Assembly: GCA_045538075.1 (NCBI GenBank)
Contig: JAZSQT010000174.1
Coordinates: 1 to 8,286 of the forward strand
Length of the DNA: 8,286 bases
DNA from: JAZSQT01 sp045538075
GTDB taxonomy: Bacteria; Chrysiogenota; Deferribacteres; Deferribacterales; Mucispirillaceae
Direction: 5' to 3'
Positions 5,619-8,286 of the stretch are shown here, piece after piece (the first letter of the stretch is position 1; each line of letters begins with the position of its first letter). The notes under the pieces are model-generated. The model worked only from the letters and a program-made list of their open reading frames with translations, did not search any database and was not told the DNA's origin. The translations under genes were made by a program, and so were the position numbers.

Positions 5619-7565
5619 ATGAGTAGAAAGTATTACGATATTCTTGTCCCTATTCCTAAAAATGGAATTTACACTTATTCATCTATGGCAAATCATAAAA
5701 TTGGTGAGCGTGTAGTTGTTCCCATTGGTAATAGGCAAGTAACTGGTATAATTATTAAAGAATGCGATAAACCAAATTTTCAATGTAAAGATGTAATATT
5801 ATGTTACGATGAAGAACCATTATTTTCTCAACACTGGATTAATTTTATATTGAGACTTGCAAATTATTATGGAGTTTCCTATGGTTTAGCATTACAAGGT
5901 GTAATATCTGACAAATTACTAAATATTGAAACAGCAGAAGATTTTGAAAAAAAACAGATTGAAAAAATTACTGTATCTCTTACTCCTACTCAGCTTAAAA
6001 TTGTTGAAGATATAGAAATAAACAATTTTTCAAAACACTTAATATATGGAATTACTGGTAGTGGTAAAACTGAAGTTTATCTTGAAATTGCTCGTAAAGT
6101 TATAGATAGTGGCAAACAAGTTTTATATATTGTTCCAGAAATTTCCCTTACGCCACAACTTACAAATAGAATAGCTTTAAGATTTGGTTATGAACCTTTA
6201 ATTTTTCATTCTAAATTACCATCAAAAAAGCGTGAAACTGCATTTTTATCTTTTGCGAAAGAGAAAATTAATTTTTTAATTGGAACAAGAAGTTCCTTAT
6301 TCGTTCCAGCAAAAAATCTTGGATTAATAATAATTGACGAAGAACATGAGCAATCCTTTAAACAAGAAGATGCACCACCCTATCACTTGCGTGATATGGC
6401 AGTATTATATGCGAGTATATTAAATATTCCAATAGTTATGGGTAGTGCCTCACCTTCTATTGAATCAATTTATAATGTTAAATTAAACAAATATATCCTA
6501 CACAAGATAAATGAGCGTCCAAAAAATGCTACATTGCCAAAAATTGAAATAGTAAATTTACATGAGCACGATTTAGTTGGTGATATAATTTCTGAACCTT
6601 TATACGATAAAATTCATGAAACAATTGAAAAAGGCGAACAAGTAATACTATTTATAAATAGAAAAGGATACTCAACTTCCCTTTATTGTAGAAAATGTGG
6701 CAACTTAATAGTATGTAATAATTGTTCATCAGGTTTAGTTTACTATAAAAGCAAAAATATTTCTTCTTGTAGATATTGTGATACAAATTATAAAAAAACT
6801 ATATGTAATAGATGTGGAAGCAATGATATAAACGAATGGGGTATAGGCACCGAAAAAGTTGCAGAATTTCTTGAAACAATGTTTCCAAATAAAGTAATTC
6901 GCATAGATTTAGAAAATGCTTCAACAATAAAAAAGTTATCATCGTTTTTAAAAAAATTTGAAAATAACGAAGCTCAAATTTTAGTTGGAACACAATTAAT
7001 AGCAAAAGGTTTACATTTTCCAAAGGTAACGTTAGTAGGTATTTTAAATATTGATAATATTATTTCAATGCCTGATTTTAGAAGTATAGAAAGAGCTTTT
7101 CAATTGCTTATTCAAGTCGCAGGTCGTGCTGGGCGTGATTCACTAAATGGTTCAGTATATATTCAAACTTATATGCCAGAAAATCCAATTTTAAAATTTA
7201 TACAAGATTACGATTATAATGATTTTTATGACTATGAACTTGAAAGACGCAAAAATATAGGATTTCCTCCATATACAAAACTTTTACATTTGCTTATTTC
7301 TTATACGAAAGAAGAAGAATGTAAAAATGTTGCACAAATTATTGCTTCAGAAATAAAAAAATATGTAGAAAATATATCTGTATTAGGTCCAAAAGAAGCA
7401 AATATATATGTAATAAAAAATAGATACAGAATGACTATATTGTTAAAATCCTATAATAATTCTTCTATTAATCAAGCTATTGCTATTGCAAATAATACCT
7501 TTGAGAAAATAAAAAAAGGCTCAATGATGCTAAAAATTGATAAAGACCCTTATTTTATTAGTTAA
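5619..7565 (+). CDS. priA: Primosomal protein N' (replication restart helicase PriA), short form
   Basis: PriA is a 3'-5' superfamily 2 helicase that recognises stalled forks and directs reloading of the replicative helicase. The 648-residue product has the N-terminal fork-binding domain (about 1-98, beginning KYYDILVPIPKNGIYTY), Walker A GITGSGKTEVY at 144-154, DEEH at 240-243, and the eight-cysteine zinc-binding insertion (C357, C360, C366, C369, C384, C387, C396, C399). The second helicase lobe has GTQLIAKG at 457-464 and QVAGRAGR at 499-506, and the C-terminal domain starts near IGFPPYTKL (547-555). Catalytic motifs are intact. The protein is shorter than E. coli PriA (about 730), and only a short linker separates the N-terminal domain from the helicase core (about 100-119), so the winged-helix domain seems absent or much reduced. 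There is no evident Shine-Dalgarno sequence, and the gene is 17 nt from the preceding stop. Confidence 0.95.
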   Translation: MSRKYYDILVPIPKNGIYTYSSMANHKIGERVVVPIGNRQVTGIIIKECDKPNFQCKDVILCYDEEPLFSQHWINFILRLANYYGVSYGLALQGVISDKLLNIETAEDFEKKQIEKITVSLTPTQLKIVEDIEINNFSKHLIYGITGSGKTEVYLEIARKVIDSGKQVLYIVPEISLTPQLTNRIALRFGYEPLIFHSKLPSKKRETAFLSFAKEKINFLIGTRSSLFVPAKNLGLIIIDEEHEQSFKQEDAPPYHLRDMAVLYASILNIPIVMGSASPSIESIYNVKLNKYILHKINERPKNATLPKIEIVNLHEHDLVGDIISEPLYDKIHETIEKGEQVILFINRKGYSTSLYCRKCGNLIVCNNCSSGLVYYKSKNISSCRYCDTNYKKTICNRCGSNDINEWGIGTEKVAEFLETMFPNKVIRIDLENASTIKKLSSFLKKFENNEAQILVGTQLIAKGLHFPKVTLVGILNIDNIISMPDFRSIERAFQLLIQVAGRAGRDSLNGSVYIQTYMPENPILKFIQDYDYNDFYDYELERRKNIGFPPYTKLLHLLISYTKEEECKNVAQIIASEIKKYVENISVLGPKEANIYVIKNRYRMTILLKSYNNSSINQAIAIANNTFEKIKKGSMMLKIDKDPYFIS

Positions 7566-7584
7566 TTTTTAGATAATAAAAGAA

Positions 7585-8190
7585 TCAACCTTTCATATTT
7601 AAGATAGTGCCAAGCATTTCGTCACTTGTTCTAACAGTAACGGCATTTAACTGTAAATATCTTAAATTTACCATATTATCAACCATTTCGTCAGCGATAT
7701 TAACATTTGAACCAACTCTATAGCCAGATAATATTGATGAGCCAGTAGGAAGTGGAGCATTATTTGCAACTTGTAAATGTCCGATTAATTTATTGTCTGA
7801 ATATAAATTACCTGAAGTATCAAGACGAACATTACCTCCTACACCAGTAAAAAGAATATCTCCTTGAGGACTACGTAAATTGCCTAAATCATCAATAGAA
7901 AACCTATTGTTCATAATTTGAGAATAATAGTCTAATATTGGTTCTTCATCATCTTTTCTTTGCCCTAAAATTGCTATATCTAATGGATTTCCAGTAGGAA
8001 TAATATATCCATTTTGATTATTAATTTTTATCGCAGAAAGATTAACTCCCCCATTACTCATATCATGGAGAACAGACATCTTAGACTTAAAAGAAGGCGT
8101 ATTCACATTAGCAATATTGTTTGCTGTAACACTTGAAGCTGTAGTAGCAACATTTATTGCTGATGAAGCACTATATAACGCATTAATCAT
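7585..8190 (-). CDS. Flagellar basal-body rod/hook protein, short FlgF/FlgG type
   Basis: This is an axial protein of the flagellar rod or hook, exported by the flagellar type III system and assembled outside the inner membrane. The N-terminus (MINALYSASSAINVATTASS, then NNIANVNTPSFKS at 24-36) is the conserved rod-family D0 helix and motif. The C-terminus (EMVDNMVNLRYLQLNAVTV, then TSDEMLGTILNMKG at 188-201) is the matching D0 helix. In between, GNPLDIAILG (67-76) and FSIDDLGNLRSPQGDIL (97-113) are the FlgF/FlgG/FlgE core signature. At 201 residues it is clearly shorter than FlgG or FlgF (about 240-260), with the middle domain trimmed, so I do not choose between flgF, flgG or a paralogue. 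The start is set by alignment to the family N-terminus; the ribosome site is weak. It is convergent with priA. Confidence 0.9.
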   Translation of the reverse strand: MINALYSASSAINVATTASSVTANNIANVNTPSFKSKMSVLHDMSNGGVNLSAIKINNQNGYIIPTGNPLDIAILGQRKDDEEPILDYYSQIMNNRFSIDDLGNLRSPQGDILFTGVGGNVRLDTSGNLYSDNKLIGHLQVANNAPLPTGSSILSGYRVGSNVNIADEMVDNMVNLRYLQLNAVTVRTSDEMLGTILNMKG

Positions 8191-8286
8191 AACTTACAAT
8201 TTATACCAAAAAAAAATTTTTTCAATATTATATTTATAATTTTACTTCATTTTTAATTTTTTTCTATAATCTTGAGATACCATTTT
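8191..8286 (-). other. Upstream leader of the flagellar gene, no clear promoter
   Basis: This very AT-rich stretch with long A and T runs lies upstream of the flagellar gene. On the minus strand all three frames are open at the window edge and close by 8242, so one is probably the 3' end of the preceding leftward gene: one frame would end ...KMVSQDYRKKLKMK with TAA at 8244-8242, another ends ...LKIIEKN. The choice cannot be made from this window. A TATAAA lies 12 nt before the ATG with TTGAAA only 14 nt further upstream, too short for a good sigma-70 promoter. No sigma-54 or sigma-28 consensus is present, so the flagellar gene is probably co-transcribed with an upstream gene. Confidence 0.3.

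Noticed and set aside
6799..7023. Open frame of 74 codons on the minus strand within priA
   Set aside because: It lies opposite a strongly conserved coding region, has no family resemblance and is a shadow of priA. Similar minus-strand frames at 1574-1768, 2993-3190 and 3242-3517 were rejected for the same reason.
8191..8215. Sigma-54 or sigma-28 promoter in front of the flagellar gene
   Set aside because: A TGG...TTG pattern exists, but the GG-GC spacing and the GC element are wrong, and no TAAA/GCCGATAA pair is present.
8242..8286. 3' end of a leftward gene reading ...KMVSQDYRKKLKMK
   Set aside because: All three minus-strand frames are open at the window edge and none has recognisable family residues, so the right one cannot be chosen.

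Overview
This is a strongly AT-rich bacterial window, presumably chromosomal. Most of it is one compact rightward cluster of housekeeping genes, with a flagellar gene reading the other way at the right edge. The organism is Gram-negative-like and flagellated: it has a predicted lipoprotein, a long-chain polyprenyl diphosphate synthase and a FlgF/FlgG-type rod/hook protein. Base composition and gene content would fit a host-associated, AT-rich member of Deferribacterota (Mucispirillum-like). That is an impression, not a result; other AT-rich anaerobes cannot be excluded from the sequence alone.

Layout. Positions 9-521 (+) encode a CRP/FNR-like sensor domain that stops inside what should be its DNA-binding helix-turn-helix. 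A perfect hairpin terminator (522-545) abuts the stop codon and also ends a 37-residue single-span membrane protein on the minus strand (576-689), which is easily overlooked because of its size. The divergent intergenic region (690-929) carries a near-perfect 16-bp inverted repeat (704-719 / 769-784). Its left arm covers the likely -10 box of the small gene.

From 930 to 7565 (+) six genes are packed with gaps of 1 to 18 nt or outright overlaps: a long-chain polyprenyl diphosphate synthase, a radical SAM enzyme of the AmmeMemoRadiSam type, a strongly reduced ApbE-like lipoprotein, a Maf nucleotide pyrophosphatase, a fatty acyl-CoA synthetase and the primosomal helicase PriA. The spacing indicates one operon with translational coupling, although the functions are unrelated (quinone/isoprenoid side chains, an unknown radical reaction, an envelope protein, nucleotide-pool clean-up, fatty acid activation, replication restart). 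PriA ends 19 nt from the convergent stop of the flagellar gene (7585-8190, -), with no hairpin between them.

No rRNA, tRNA, CRISPR array, insertion sequence or obvious novel defence system is present. The points most worth a second look are the minimal, probably non-catalytic ApbE lipoprotein; the small membrane protein with its own promoter, ribosome site and terminator; the inverted repeat between the divergent genes; and the CRP-like protein lacking its DNA-binding domain.
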